The notes beneath the pieces are model-generated. The model made no database searches. It saw nothing but the letters and a program-made list of their open reading frames with translations, and was not told the DNA's origin. From NCBI GenBank assembly GCA_910589415.1, contig OU342633.1:11508858-11572857 (forward strand): a DNA stretch of 64,000 nt. The letters are read 5' to 3'. Origin of the DNA: Malachius bipustulatus. Taxonomy: Eukaryota; Arthropoda; Insecta; Coleoptera; Melyridae. This document shows, piece by piece, positions 1-11,467 of this stretch. The translations under genes and the position numbers were made by a program. Each line of letters opens with the position of its first letter. The first letter of the stretch is position 1.

Positions 1-1
1 A

Positions 2-1404
2 CAAATAGCGCGAAAATTATGCCAAAAATATGAGGATATATTTTACAGAGAAGGTGATGTATTGACATTCACTAACACCACCAAACACAAAATACCCCTC
101 AAATCTGACGATATAATCTATTGCAAACCCTATAGATTTCCTCATGTACAAAAGTCTGAAATTAACAGACAAATAGAGGAAATGCGACAACAAAACATAA
201 TTACAGAAAATGAGAGTCCCTATAATTCTCCAATTTTCTTAGTCCCCAAAAAACCAGACAAAACGGGAAATAAGTCATGGTGCATGGTCGTAGACTTCCG
301 AAAATTAAACGAAAAAACGATTGAGGACAAGTACCCAATCCCAAATATCACCAGCGTGTTAGATCTGTTAGGAGATTCAACAATTTTTTCCAAACTCGAT
401 CTAAAAAGTGGGTACTGGCAGATCGAAATAGACGAAAAAGATCAATACAAGACCGCCTTTTCCACCGAACAAGGTCATTGGCATTTTTTGAGAATGCCAT
501 TCGGTTTAAAAAACTTGGCTTGTTTCGCTCGAATTATGAACGGTGTACTGAGAGGATTATTAGACAAGATTTGTTTAGTCTACTTAGACGACATAATCGC
601 CTAGGAAAAACCCTCGAAGACCATTTTAAAAACTTAGAAACCGTTTTTAAGCGACTGAGAGAACATAGATTTAAGGTACAATTAGAGAAATCTGAGTTTT
701 GCCTTAAGGAGATAGAATATTTAGGTCACCTAGTTACTAATGAAGGAATAAAACCAAATCCCAAATTAGTAGAAAAGATAAAGTCGATAGCCTTACCAAC
801 TACGCAAAAGGAAATTAAATCATTTTTAGGTTTGGCTGGTTATTACCGAAAATTTATAAAAAATTTTGCAATCGTAACCAAACCCTTAACAATATGTTTG
901 AGGAAGAACAACAAGGTAGAACATACACCCGCATTCATTAATGCATTTGAATCTGTTAAAAGAATGATTACGAATCCACCCATACTAGCCTACCCGAATT
1001 TTGAAAAACCCTTTAACGTTACAGTTGACGCATGTAACTACGGAATTGGCGCTGTCCTTTCGCAAGGACCAATTGGTAAAGATCACCCCGTAATGTACAT
1101 TAATCGAACCCTTAACAACCATGAGGTGAACTATCACACTTCAGAAAAAGAATGCCTAGCCATCGTGTGGGCAACTAAAATTTTCCGACCATACATTTAC
1201 GGTCGTAAGTTCACCATACTGACAGACCACAAACCTCTGGAGTGGCTGTTCAATTACAAAGACCCAAATTCCAAAATCGTGCGATGGAGATTGAAACTGG
1301 AAGAATTCGATTACGAATTACAGTACAAAAAAGGGAAAGTTAAATACGAATGCCGATTATCTTTCGAGAATCGAAGCACACCCCCTAATTGCGAACACAC
1401 CTGA
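2..1404 (+). pseudogene. pol: pol fragment: reverse transcriptase and RNase H (frameshifted)
   Basis: The frame is open from base 2, so the protein starts outside the window. It carries the RT fingers (PYNSPIFLVPKK), the palm (FSKLDLKSGYWQIEI) and the catalytic YLDD at about 583-594. The frame then breaks at a TAG near 602. Sequence resembling the rest of the RT continues in another frame (LGKTLEDHFKNLETVF). RNase H follows from about 1018 (TVDACNYGIGAVLSQG, TDHKPLEWLF). A second frame disruption lies near 1340-1360, where the RNase H tail becomes unrecognisable. Family assignment to Ty3/Gypsy is secure. The breaks are seen directly and imply a non-functional copy. Confidence 0.88.
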
Positions 1405-2134
1405 CGATCTCCTATCAATTTTTAATAACCCAGGCGACATAGGCGAACGCGAACCAATGTCAGACATTGATTTTGAGGAAGAGCTAGATAAGCTAGCAAA
1501 GCAAAAGGAAACGACAAAACCAAAAGTTAAAATTTTGGCAGACATACAGTTAGCACCTCCAACGAGAGACATACCACTAGTTCCCGAAAATCCCTTAATA
1601 GAGGATTTAGACCCAGACGTTAGTCAGCACACGCAAGCTGAAAACGTAAATGCGACTTTACCAATCACAGAAAAACCTCTTAATTATTATAAAAAACAAT
1701 TTATTTTCAACTTTGGACATTACGCATCCTCCCGAAAATATTCACCTTTCGGAAAAAAGGTTTACGAACCTTTACGAACACCTAGCCCAAATTAAAAATA
1801 CGAATTTCGATAATTCTGTTAAATTCGTCTATACCAATCTAGTATTGAAAGACGTTACGGAGGCTGAAGGTCAAAAAACGTTATTAGCGCAGTGTCATAA
1901 CACGGATCACCGTGGAGCCCAAGAACTTGCTAAGGTAATTAATAAAAATTATTACTGGCCAAGTATGGCGTATGATTGTCAAAACTATGTAGACAATTGT
2001 AATACGTGTCAACAAGCCAAGTATGAAAGACACCCCGTGAAATACAAACTGAAGCTAACACCCTCTTCTAAACAACCCTTTGAGCTTGTGTACATGGACA
2101 TTTTCTCAGTTAGGAACAAAAAATATTTGACAGC
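1405..2134 (+). pseudogene. pol: pol fragment: RNase H-integrase linker and integrase N-terminus
   Basis: An acidic linker (about 1457-1650) leads to the integrase zinc-binding module, with the H-H pair in HNTDHRG (about 1893-1913) and the C-C pair in CNTCQ (about 2000). The first catalytic aspartate of the core lies in VYMDIFSV near 2091. The coding sequence stops being integrase exactly where the PolB element is inserted (GACAGC, 2129-2134). It resumes at 18854, so the target was a coding exon of an integrase. Confidence 0.85.
2129..2134. repeat. Left 6-bp target-site duplication GACAGC
   Basis: GACAGC directly precedes the inserted element and recurs at 18848-18853 directly after it. Counting one copy restores the integrase reading across the junction, so this is a true duplication. 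Six base pairs is the length known for Polinton/Maverick integration. Confidence 0.9.
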
Positions 2135-3126
2135 AGTAGATATACTATGAGAGTTCTGGGCCAAAAACGCGTGTATTTTCTTATGGAGCTTCATATTAGC
2201 GAAAACGTACCAAAAGTCTCTACTGCGCATGCGCGAACTTTAATAAATTTGCAATGAGGAGTCTATACTGGAATGATTTACTGCGCATATGTTAATGATT
2301 GTATGTCTACACTGCTATCATCAATACAACTGCGAGGTTTGCAAGCTCGTCTGACCGATGTATTTAAGCAGTGTGTATAATCCTTCGTAAAGAATATTTA
2401 AGGTTATTATGGAAAATACAGTTGAAACTCCAAGGATGCTACCGCCAGTAATTTATAGCTATTAAGCCCCTCGGAATTCAATGGCGCTACTCAGAGACCC
2501 GAGGTAGGTAGCTGCAGAGCAAGGGCAGGTCGACCGTTAAGTATTTTAAGCCGATACGGCCCCTCGGAATTCAAAAGGCGCTACACAGAGGCCCGAGGTA
2601 AACGGCTTTCCTCAAATGGGAAATTCCATGATCACACCAGTGTCAGTAGATTTCTGTCGAAATATATAGGCGTCGAATGTCACTATGGACCGAGCGCCAC
2701 AGCCATATCGGTTATACGACTGCCCGACACATTTTGGAATGATTTCTAGGAATGACCTGCCACTTCAACCGTGTTAAAAAGGAATGTAGGTTATGGAAAG
2801 TAGATCACTTAGCATTACCCAGGGTGCACCACGAGGAGGCGATCTACATTTACACCCCACAGTAAACAAAAATACAGTATACTACTAATAACTATTTATT
2901 CAATATAAATTATATACATAAGTCAAATGAGCATACAAGATGCGATAAGAATGATTAACTCAGAATACAATAGAAAAATACAAACGTATACAAACTATTC
3001 ATCAATACAGTAAACCTACTTACTAATAACTATTTTTTATATAATATTAATTTTATACATAACGTAAATCGATATACAAGAAGATGTGATATAAGAATAT
3101 TAGGATACAATATAAAATTACAAATG
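2135..3126. other. Left terminal noncoding segment of the PolB element
   Basis: This 1-kb outer segment lies between the terminus and the 3' end of PolB. I see no coding potential. It contains a pair of related G+C-rich motifs (2465-2512 and 2568-2606) built around CCCCTCGGAATTCA and ending CCCGAGGTA, and a direct duplication next to the gene (about 2880-3010 against 3010-3125: ACTACTAATAACTATTTATT, ATACATA and CAATA runs). Polyadenylation-like AATAAA-type sequences on the minus strand are plausible but not proven. Confidence 0.6.
2465..2606. repeat. Paired CCTCGG...CCGAGG motifs near the left terminus
   Basis: Two imperfect copies about 104 bp apart share CCCCTCGGAATTCA, GGCGCTAC, CAGAG and CCCGAGGTA. 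Each unit has dyad character, because CCTCGG at one side answers CCGAGG at the other. The mirrored copies are at 18377-18517. They stand out from the AT-rich surroundings and could be binding sites for replication or integration proteins. That function is inference. Confidence 0.6.
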
Positions 3127-6100
3127 TTAACAAGTTTTTCTTAGTTTATCGGGTATGACATCAACATTATCATTTTTTCTTTTGCGGGTAGGATTCTGAG
3201 TAGATGTCCTAATAGAATAGTGACCCCAAGGTAGTGTATCATAGCTCCCATTTACTAGGTATCTTTTATTATCATGGGGACTCAAGGCAATTTTGATATT
3301 AGTGATGCTAGACACTTGATGCTTCTCACTTTTGATTAGCCTTTGCTCAACGGACTTCTCAGTTTCATCACGCAAGCACACCAGATAATCATCAAAAGAG
3401 ATTCGATTTTTAACTATATGATTCTTCACTCCCTTAGCCTTTTTAACGTGGTCAAGCCCATCAACTCTGATAGCATACATTTTCGATCTCAAGCCAACAA
3501 ATTCAGTCATTATTTTGCCATTCATTTCATCTTTCATTAGACCCAGCACTTTCTTATTGACTTGTGGAATGTTATAAATATTATCTCTGGGATAATCACT
3601 AGTATCAAATTTATCATGACAATCACGCTGAATAATATCATAGATATTGGGGCAGTCTATCAAGTAAATAATGGAATCTGTATCTGTGTAAGCAGCTCTA
3701 CACTTATCAGCAAACAAGGCCTTCATGTAATCATAGTGGAACTCATAAATTTTAGTTTTTGATATATCCAATATACTCATTCCTACATAAATTGGTTTGT
3801 TAAAATGGATATCAGTTTTGTTAAGTTCAATGGCGACCAAACTCTCATCAAAAATTATGCTATTTTTAAACTCTGGCTTAGCAATCAAAGCTTCAGCCCC
3901 ATAGCGGCCCTGCCATTTTGTAACCAGTTTCACAACGCTATGTTTACGTATATTTTCCATCGTCTTGCCAAAAACGGCGTTGTTCATTAACTTAAATAAA
4001 TTCTTTTCAAATTCGTTAGTGGCAGCAGTTCTTAGCTTAGTGTTGAGATCGATGTACGTCTTGAGCCACGGGGATTGCTTGAATTCCAACAAGCAATGTA
4101 TTTTCTTTAATTTTAACCCATGAGCTAGGGCTTGTTTTAAAGTGCGGTAGTGTATAACATACCGTGCTTTATCATACAACGTAGCTAAAAGCTTTTTCTC
4201 CTTAGAACCTGGTGCAGATCGATGTTCAGGACAGAAGGGAATATCAGCATGCATATCATGCAAACTCATAGGATATTCCAAGTCCACCTCAAGAATATAC
4301 CCCTTATCAGCATCATCATCAATACTCATAACATCAAAATTTTCAGGGTTCACCCAGTTAAACTCGCCATAAGGTAGATATTGTGACATAGCCCAACCAT
4401 ATTGATTATTAATATCAAAATAAGTAAGATATTTACTAATCTCAGCCGTATTATAATCTGGCATATATTTGTTGTTAGATTTGGCATATCTAAGAGAGCA
4501 TTGGCTGAGGCCTCCCCGAATCCCACGTTCCACAAGCATCAACTTATCAATATCAGTCAATAATTCAAGAGTGATGTCAGTATGCTTCAACATACAATCC
4601 CAAGTATACCCAGGTAATGTAAAATAATGAGCAGGATCAAGCTTATAAATGCTTAAGCAGCTCCGACGAAATTGCTCGAATACATCAGCAAGTAACATAA
4701 CATCAGTCTTGAGATATAAGTCCGAGTATTCTCCGAGATTTTTACAATTAAATGCATTCCACACATGCAGAGCATGAGCATAATCCTCATCAGTTATATT
4801 GTTATCATTGAGCTTGTTATAAAAAACGGCTTTATCAGGAAGCTGTACCTCATTGAATTTATCATAACAATCAAAGTAGTCATAGGGATAGACTCCTTTT
4901 CTTGTTAATAATTTCAAATTTGGCGTGTTAAGGAACTGTGATGAGAGTTCGGGAAATTCCTTCAAATATGATGCCAGAGTATCTAAACCGGAAGCCATGA
5001 AGCGAAAGGAGTCGATAAATCGAAATTTTATCATGTTTTCATCGAGATGTTTAGTGAATGATATATATTTTTCTTTATTAATTGGTAAAACATTAACTCG
5101 TCCAGCTATATCAGCAGCTAAGTTTTTAATAATGAAATGAGAGTCATACCCGCTTAAGTTATGGAACACAATAGGTATGGTGTGAGTGTCTTGAAAATTG
5201 ATGTTGCAGGCCTCGTGCGCTGGTCCTCGAAAATTAGTTTTACCACCCATGTTATTATTTCCAGAAGCCAAGTGAAAATGATCTCGTACCTTTTTATCTT
5301 CAGAAGTGAAAGGTTTCTCACATATATAGCAGTGTGTAGCATTATCATAGTACGATTGCTCATCTAAAGTGAGCGGATCTATGGGAATGGGGCACAGAAA
5401 GACTGTTTCCAAATCTTCGGCGAAATTCTTGAGCTCATTTGTAAACCAGCATATGCAATCTTTGCCGCGGTATGATCGGTAGAAAGATAATGAGTCATCA
5501 TATGAACACTTCACATAATATGCAATGCTACATGGTTGATGCTTCTGATATTTATTCTTGACATCGCATGGCTCTAGCAGGCACTCCAGGTCAGCATAGA
5601 CGATGAATGGGGTCCTTATTTTGTTCTTGAAGTTTTTAAACTGAACATATTTATTTTCTTCAGTGGGCAAAGTTATTTTACAGTCGTTCATTTTGATGCA
5701 GTCATCATAATGCTTATCTCTGCCAGATTCAGTATGAAAGTAGTGTAGACAACGGTCACAGAAGTACTTCATACCATTATGCTTATTTAGCTGTGTTGAC
5801 AATAAGCGAGATAGATTTTTCACCCAAACATAATGATAGGTTGGAGTCACCTCACAATCTTCATTATACTGATCTGGAAAAAGTAGCAAATTCACATGCT
5901 TCACTCTTCTGTTTTTAGTTAGGAAAGAAGGCTCAACAGTGTAACTTTTCCTAATCTTCTTCAGAATGTAAACATTGATGGATATATCATTCTGTTTCTC
6001 AAACCGAGGAATTTGATTTGAGGTCATCGGGAACTGAAGTCCGGTTAAGTTCAAAACTTTGCTTGGATGAGGATACTTTGATCTGCGTTGTGTATGATCC

Positions 6101-6879
6101 TCGGCAGGGTAGATAGCTGAAACTACTGACCACGCAAAGCACATATTATCATCATTACGCACATTAACACACGCATGCTTCTTCTGAACTAGAGGTGGAA
6201 GCTCTATATATGATGATCCCAGTTGTGGTGTGAATTTGTTTATATTGACTTGCAAATTTATTATTCTCGACAAAGCCCACCCGCTGTCTCTTTCCTGGAA
6301 GTCGTCAAGATCATTCAAGAGAGGCTGCTGAATGTTAACATTGAACCACTTCAACAAATCATCACCTCGATGTATTGGAATATTTCTCGTATTGAGATAC
6401 TTCAAGTCATATATTTGTTCATCATTTTTTCTAACAGTGAATTCACCGCAGAATACAGTATTCACTTTAATGAAGTCATTTTTCTTAAGTTCACCCGAAA
6501 TTCTTCTCTTGAAGATCACAGCCACATCATCCAGAAATTTATTAGGGTCAACATGTTTCAAGTTCGTAATAACACCAGTCCTAATGCGACTATTGAATGC
6601 AGCATCGGAGTCCTCCCACCTCACTCGATCTCTAGCTGTCACCTTTCTAGGTTTATAACCAGCTCCAACTTTCTTAAGATTATTATACAGAGTCTTGAAA
6701 CTCTTCACTTGCCCGATAGCTGTAAGCAGTTTCTGCTTTTCACCAACACCAACGGCTTTACTTAATAAATAAGTAAAACTACGAATAGTTTGAACACATT
6801 TTTTTAATCCGGAAACTATATCAGGGTTATTACTGAAGAGGTCAGCCTTAATTTCCTTAACAATTGATGCGGGAACCAT
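3127..6879 (-). CDS. Family-B DNA polymerase (Polinton type), left-arm copy
   Basis: This encodes a DNA polymerase of the protein-primed family-B type (DNA_pol_B_2), about 1250 residues from the ATG at 6877-6879. The frame is open seven codons further upstream but without an ATG. Domains in order: an N-terminal region with an NMCFAWS motif (about 250); a C2H2 zinc-finger-like element (CDRCLHYFH, about 375); exonuclease motif I YADLEC (about 425); an endonuclease-VII/HNH-like insertion (CYIC, VRDHFH, AHEACN, about 515-560); Exo II HNLSGYDSHFI (about 572); Exo III YLKTDVMLLADVF (about 722); polymerase motif A FDINNQYGW (about 820); motif B KLMNNAVFGK (about 962); motif C YTDTDS (about 1062). 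All key acidic residues are present. The translation appears identical to the right-arm copy. It points outward, towards the terminus. Confidence 0.9.
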   Translation of the reverse strand: MVPASIVKEIKADLFSNNPDIVSGLKKCVQTIRSFTYLLSKAVGVGEKQKLLTAIGQVKSFKTLYNNLKKVGAGYKPRKVTARDRVRWEDSDAAFNSRIRTGVITNLKHVDPNKFLDDVAVIFKRRISGELKKNDFIKVNTVFCGEFTVRKNDEQIYDLKYLNTRNIPIHRGDDLLKWFNVNIQQPLLNDLDDFQERDSGWALSRIINLQVNINKFTPQLGSSYIELPPLVQKKHACVNVRNDDNMCFAWSVVSAIYPAEDHTQRRSKYPHPSKVLNLTGLQFPMTSNQIPRFEKQNDISINVYILKKIRKSYTVEPSFLTKNRRVKHVNLLLFPDQYNEDCEVTPTYHYVWVKNLSRLLSTQLNKHNGMKYFCDRCLHYFHTESGRDKHYDDCIKMNDCKITLPTEENKYVQFKNFKNKIRTPFIVYADLECLLEPCDVKNKYQKHQPCSIAYYVKCSYDDSLSFYRSYRGKDCICWFTNELKNFAEDLETVFLCPIPIDPLTLDEQSYYDNATHCYICEKPFTSEDKKVRDHFHLASGNNNMGGKTNFRGPAHEACNINFQDTHTIPIVFHNLSGYDSHFIIKNLAADIAGRVNVLPINKEKYISFTKHLDENMIKFRFIDSFRFMASGLDTLASYLKEFPELSSQFLNTPNLKLLTRKGVYPYDYFDCYDKFNEVQLPDKAVFYNKLNDNNITDEDYAHALHVWNAFNCKNLGEYSDLYLKTDVMLLADVFEQFRRSCLSIYKLDPAHYFTLPGYTWDCMLKHTDITLELLTDIDKLMLVERGIRGGLSQCSLRYAKSNNKYMPDYNTAEISKYLTYFDINNQYGWAMSQYLPYGEFNWVNPENFDVMSIDDDADKGYILEVDLEYPMSLHDMHADIPFCPEHRSAPGSKEKKLLATLYDKARYVIHYRTLKQALAHGLKLKKIHCLLEFKQSPWLKTYIDLNTKLRTAATNEFEKNLFKLMNNAVFGKTMENIRKHSVVKLVTKWQGRYGAEALIAKPEFKNSIIFDESLVAIELNKTDIHFNKPIYVGMSILDISKTKIYEFHYDYMKALFADKCRAAYTDTDSIIYLIDCPNIYDIIQRDCHDKFDTSDYPRDNIYNIPQVNKKVLGLMKDEMNGKIMTEFVGLRSKMYAIRVDGLDHVKKAKGVKNHIVKNRISFDDYLVCLRDETEKSVEQRLIKSEKHQVSSITNIKIALSPHDNKRYLVNGSYDTLPWGHYSIRTSTQNPTRKRKNDNVDVIPDKLRKTC

Positions 6880-7389
6880 TGTTGCTGAGTATGTCTGCAC
6901 ACCTCAAGAACTGCTACTGAAAATTGTGCTCTTGAGAACTTAGTAAAGTATTTATTTATTATGCTCTAGCCTTGGAACTGGATGATGGCAGCAGGTGACA
7001 GATGTAATCTTACAGCAACAGGTAAGATCTGTAAAAAATGATTAAAACTTGTAATGAAATGCGATAAAATACCTCCCTGTCACCCAAATATAATTAGGAT
7101 TATCATAACAACATAAAAATTCCATGCCCAAGAACCACCCCTTCTATACATAAACTAGCGTAGCCATAATCATTTAATTAAAATAATTTTATACATTTTT
7201 ATTTTATTTTTTACATTAAAACTAAAAACATTCTAACATACCTACTATAGATCATGACTACGCAATCATAAGAAAGCCCAAGCACAATAAATATACGCTA
7301 ATCTAGTCTGCAGATATATAAAATATCAACCCTCTATCACAACACTAACAAATTAATATTAAAAAATACACTAAAATATCTCAAATTAA
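6880..7389. other. PolB upstream region, left arm
   Basis: This is AT-rich noncoding sequence directly upstream of the left PolB start, mirrored at 13593-14102. The start context (AGCAACAATGG on the coding strand) is favourable for eukaryotic initiation. A promoter must lie here if the gene is expressed, but I cannot identify one. Confidence 0.4.
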
Positions 7390-10380
7390 TTTTATCACGT
7401 TTATTAACCAGATCGGTCACCGGTTGACCGGTACCGGTAAAAGCAAAAGCAGGCTAAATATTCCAAGTCCAATAAAAAAATCGAAACAGACCATTTATCT
7501 CAAAACCGGTTCACGTTAGCGGAAAAAATAAATCGAAAAAATACCCCCCCCCCCTCCCCGTAACCCCGGTCAAATTTACAGTTTCTCAAAAGATGACTAT
7601 TTAAATAAGTAGGTATTTTCTTACTCTACTACATATAAGTATTTTTACCCTATAATAACTTCTCATATTAATGGTAATTACAAGTATAATCAGAAAAATG
7701 AATGTCGAGTTATTATTTTTAACCAAAATTCATCATGTAAAAAAAGCAAAAAGCATCAGCCTCATAAAACTATTTTCCCTCCAAATTAAATAGGCAATTC
7801 GGATCTATTTTCCATAAGAATACATAAGAATTTCACGTCATTACTAGTATTCGAAGCAATAGTATGTAGATTTTCTAAGTCCAATAAAAAAAATCACAAA
7901 AGACCATTTATCTCAAAAACGGTCCACTTTAGCGAAAAAATAAATCGAAAAATCTCCCCTTCTAAATCCCTTGTCTGCTTTTAATTATCTTAAGGACATG
8001 AGCCTATGCACAACCCTCTACCCTATATATTTCTACCCTTCAACCACCCTACATATCGGATAAAAATCATGAATTTTTTGTTTTAATCAGGTATTATTCA
8101 GGAAAACGACGCCAATTATTATCATCAGACAAAGCCGTTATGCTAGAGAAAAAAAAAATCAACCCCCCTAAAATATTCACCGCACCCATAGAACTAGCAA
8201 TAAAAATGTCGGTACTCACCACCAAGTATAGTTTCAAACTACACTGAATTTAACAACAGGATTAAGCACTGCGACAAACGAAAATAGCTTCAAAATAACG
8301 AAACTTCAAAATAACTGAATCGATTTCAACTCGAACCCTTCTATATACCCTCGAGCAGAACCGAATATAGAACGAAAGTGGTGATTTATCAAAAAGACTC
8401 CTTGAAACATGCAAGATGTACCTATTTCCCATAAGAATACATACAATTCACTCCATCGGTAGTATCTGAAGCAAAAAGTAAGTAAATTTTCCAAGTCCGA
8501 CAAAAAAATCACAAAAGGCCATTTATCTCAAAAACGGCTCACTTTAGCGAAAAAATAAATCGAAAAATCTCCCCATTAGCTTATACCCCTTGTCTTCTTT
8601 TCATTAACTTAACAACATGGGCCTATGCACAACCCTCAACCCTAAATATTTCTACCCTTCAACCGCCCCTCATATCAGATAAAAATCATGAATTATTGTT
8701 CATATAATCAGGTATTTTTCATAAAAAAAGACTCTACTTATTATTATCAGATAAGGTACGTATGTTAAAGAAATTTAAAAAATATATCAACCCCTAAAAT
8801 ATTCACCATACCTCCCTAAAACTAGCAATAAAAACGATTTATCAAAAGATATCATACTTATTGCCGATAAGGATGCATGCTGTTTACTCTAAAAGATATT
8901 TACTTGATGTCTGAAACCAAAGTAACAAAATTTTCTAAGTCCAATAAAAAAATTCACAAAAGACCAAATATCTCAAAAACGGCTCACTTTAGCGAAAAAA
9001 TAAATCGAAAAATCTCCCCATGAGCTTATACCCCTTGTCTGATTTTTAATTTCTTAACAACATGGGCCTATGCACAACCCTCTAGCTTCTATATTTCTAC
9101 CCTTCAACCACCCCTCATATCGGTTAAAAAGAATTAATTTTTTTGTTATCAAGGTATTTTTCAGAAAAAAGACGCCAATTACTATCATCAAGCGAACTAT
9201 TTATGCTAGAGAAGTTAAAAAAAAAAAAAATCAACCCCCTAAAAATATTTACCTCACCCAGATAGAACTAGCAATAAAAATATCGGTACTCACCACCAAT
9301 TATAGTTTCAAACTACACAGAATTTAACAACAGGATTAAGCACTGCGCCAAACGAAAATAGCTTCAAAATAGCTAAACTTCAAAATAACTGAATCGATTT
9401 CAACTCGAACCCTTCTATATATACCCTCGAGCAGAACCGAATATAGAACGAAAGTGGTGATTTATCAAAAAGACTCCTTGAAACGTGCAAGATGTACCTA
9501 TTTCCCATAAGAATACATACAATTCACTCCATCGGTAGTATCAGAAGCAAAAAGTATGTAGATTTTCTAAGTCCAATAAAAAAATTCACAAAAGGTCATT
9601 TATCTCAAAAACGGTCCACTTTAGCGAAAAAATAAATCGAAAAATCTCCCCATGAGCTTATACCCCTTGTCTGCTTTTAACTTTCTTAACAACATGAGCC
9701 GATGCGCAACCCTCTACCATACACATTTCTACCCTTCAACCACCCCTCATATCAGATGAAAATCTCTTTTTTTGCTATGATCAGATATTTTTTCAGAAAA
9801 AGAAAAACTTATTATCATGATGCAAAAGGTCCGTATGTTGGAGGAATTTAAAAATATATACCAACCCCTAAAATATTCGCCACACCCCCCTAAAACTACC
9901 AATAAAATAATACATACTTACCACCAATAGTTTTGAGCTACACAGGAATTAAACAACAGATTAGGTCGGTACTTTACTATATGAAAACTACAAAATAACT
10001 GAATCGCTGTCGACTCGGACCCTTCCATATATACCCTTGAGCAGCACCGAATTTATACGTAAAGTAGCGATTTATCAAAAAGACTCCTTGAAACGTGCAA
10101 GATGTACTTATTTCCGACAATAATACGATAATATTATTATTAAACTAAAAGATATTTACATAATAATATCTGAAGCAAAAGTAAAATTTTTTCTAAGTCC
10201 AATAAAAAAATTCACAAAAGACCAAATATCTCAAAAACGGCTCACTTTAGCGAAAAAATAAATCGAAAAATCTCCCCATGAGCTTATACCCCTTGTCTGA
10301 TTTTTAATTTCTTAACAACATGGGCCTATACACAACCCTCAACTCGAAATATTTCTACCCTCAAACAACCCCATCAACTG
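7390..10380. repeat. Left long-period repeat array in PolB upstream region
   Basis: A degenerate unit recurs six times. Its most conserved core is TTTAGCGAAAAAATAAATCG followed by AAAAATCTCCCC. Core positions (AGCG) are about 7518, 7931, 8546, 8991, 9623 and 10249, so spacings are about 413, 615, 445, 632 and 626 bp. Each core is preceded by CCAATAAAAAAA and ATCTCAAAAACGG and followed by CCCCTTGTCT, CAACCCTC and TTTCTACCCT. I see no credible gene inside it. The short ORF at 9070-9327 is built from the repeat. The right-arm array has only four cores. Confidence 0.85.
8991..10248. repeat. Extra 1.26-kb unit present only in the left arm
   Basis: Flanks at about 8925-9070 and 10180-10325 are near-identical direct repeats about 1258 bp apart. 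The right arm jumps from the equivalent of the first to the equivalent of the second. Deletion in the right arm, or gain in the left arm, by unequal recombination between these repeats explains the arm-length difference. Confidence 0.8.
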
Positions 10381-10693
10381 TAATATATGCAAAGATTTCA
10401 ACTACGAATGCATGTAATGGGAAAGGAGTGAGAGAATAATAATTACTCCCAATCAAATTTTATGGCACAAAAAAAACATGATACATCACCCCTAAAACCA
10501 TCATACACTTCTTATAACGATCGATACATATTAAATCGATTTTTATATGAGAATGTACAGGTAGCGATACGAACAGCATTATAAAATCGTGAAGTTGAAA
10601 TATTTCAAAACAACAGCTAAGTTTATGGCAAAATAAGAGTCAAATTTTTTGGGCGAATAACCATCTGCTATTTAAAATTCAAAAACAAACCTG

Positions 10694-10770
10694 CCCCACC
10701 GGTATAACCGGTTAGACCAGTATAACCGGTTAGACCTGTCCTAAAACCGGTTAGACCGGTCTAACCGGTA
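10694..10770. repeat. ACCGGTTAGACCGGT short repeats, left arm
   Basis: About five tandem, partly palindromic units of the form ACCGGTTAGACC or ACCGGTATAACC lie about 350 bp from the centre of symmetry. Mirrored copies are at 11468-11545. A related group (CACCGGTTGACCGGTACCGG) occurs near 7421-7440 and its mirror near 13543-13562. They could be protein-binding sites. No function is shown. Confidence 0.75.
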
Positions 10771-11106
10771 AAAAAATAAAAAATAAAAAATTTAGCTAAA
10801 CCCGCGTATCATTAGAAAATGTACATCAAACCAATACTTTTGCCATAATCGCGGTATTAGACAAATAAGAAAATGAATTATGCAAGTTTGGAAAAATAAT
10901 TGTAGTTTTTTAAAACGTAAAAATTAAAAAATACCCACTTACCCCGATAAAACAACCACTGAAGCTAGAAACTATTGGACTATTGGAGAACAGATAACAA
11001 GGGACTCATTACGACGACTGAGGTAATACACGGTATCAACGTCGCTTAAAATTATTTATTCGTTTCATCAAGATTCGACAGGTCGCGGTGTTCCGTGAGG
11101 ATTTTG

Positions 11107-11131
11107 CGACCGGTCAGTGCTCCATTATTAC
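11107..11131. other. Central spacer (loop) of the palindrome
   Basis: This unpaired segment of about 25 nt (GACCGGTCAGTGCTCCATTA and a few bases) separates arms that match immediately on both sides (GACAGGTCGCGG at 11077-11088 against CCGCGACCTGTC at 11149-11160). The short spacer is what a fold-back or template-switch replication event would leave. It itself contains the 8-bp palindrome ACCGGT-like core seen elsewhere in the array. Confidence 0.75.
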
Positions 11132-11467
11132 GCAATCCTCACGGGACACCGCGACCTGTCGAATCTTGATGAAACGAATAAATAATTTTAAGCGACGTTG
11201 ATACCGTGTATTACCTCAGTCGTCGTAATGAGTCCCTTGTTATCTGTTCTCCAATAGTCCAATAGTTTCTAGCTTCAGTGGTTGTTTTATCGGGGTAAGT
11301 GGGTATTTTTTAATTTTTACGTTTTAAAAAACTACAATTATTTTTCCAAACTTGCATAATTCATTTTCTTATTTGTCTAATACCGCGATTATGGCAAAAG
11401 TATTGGTTTGATGTACATTTTCTAATGATACGCGAGTTTTAGATAAATTTTTTATTTTTTATTTTTT

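Larger units (their letters stand above)
2135..11106. repeat. Left arm of the giant inverted repeat
   Basis: This arm pairs with 11131-18847. Differences seen by eye are few: C at 2310 against G in the mirrored strand at 18672; a 2-nt indel at the poly-C tract near 7544-7559; one base near 11086; and several around 10780-10810. The arm is about 1.26 kb longer than its partner because it carries an extra repeat unit between about 8990 and 10250. Confidence 0.9.

Noticed and set aside
8306..8512. 68-codon ORF appearing in both arms (also 12468-12674)
   Set aside because: Its double occurrence is just the inverted repeat. It sits in the array and lacks any motif.
7390..10380. CRISPR-like array
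   Set aside because: Units are hundreds of bases long with diverged interiors, there are no short identical repeats with unique spacers, and the context is eukaryotic.
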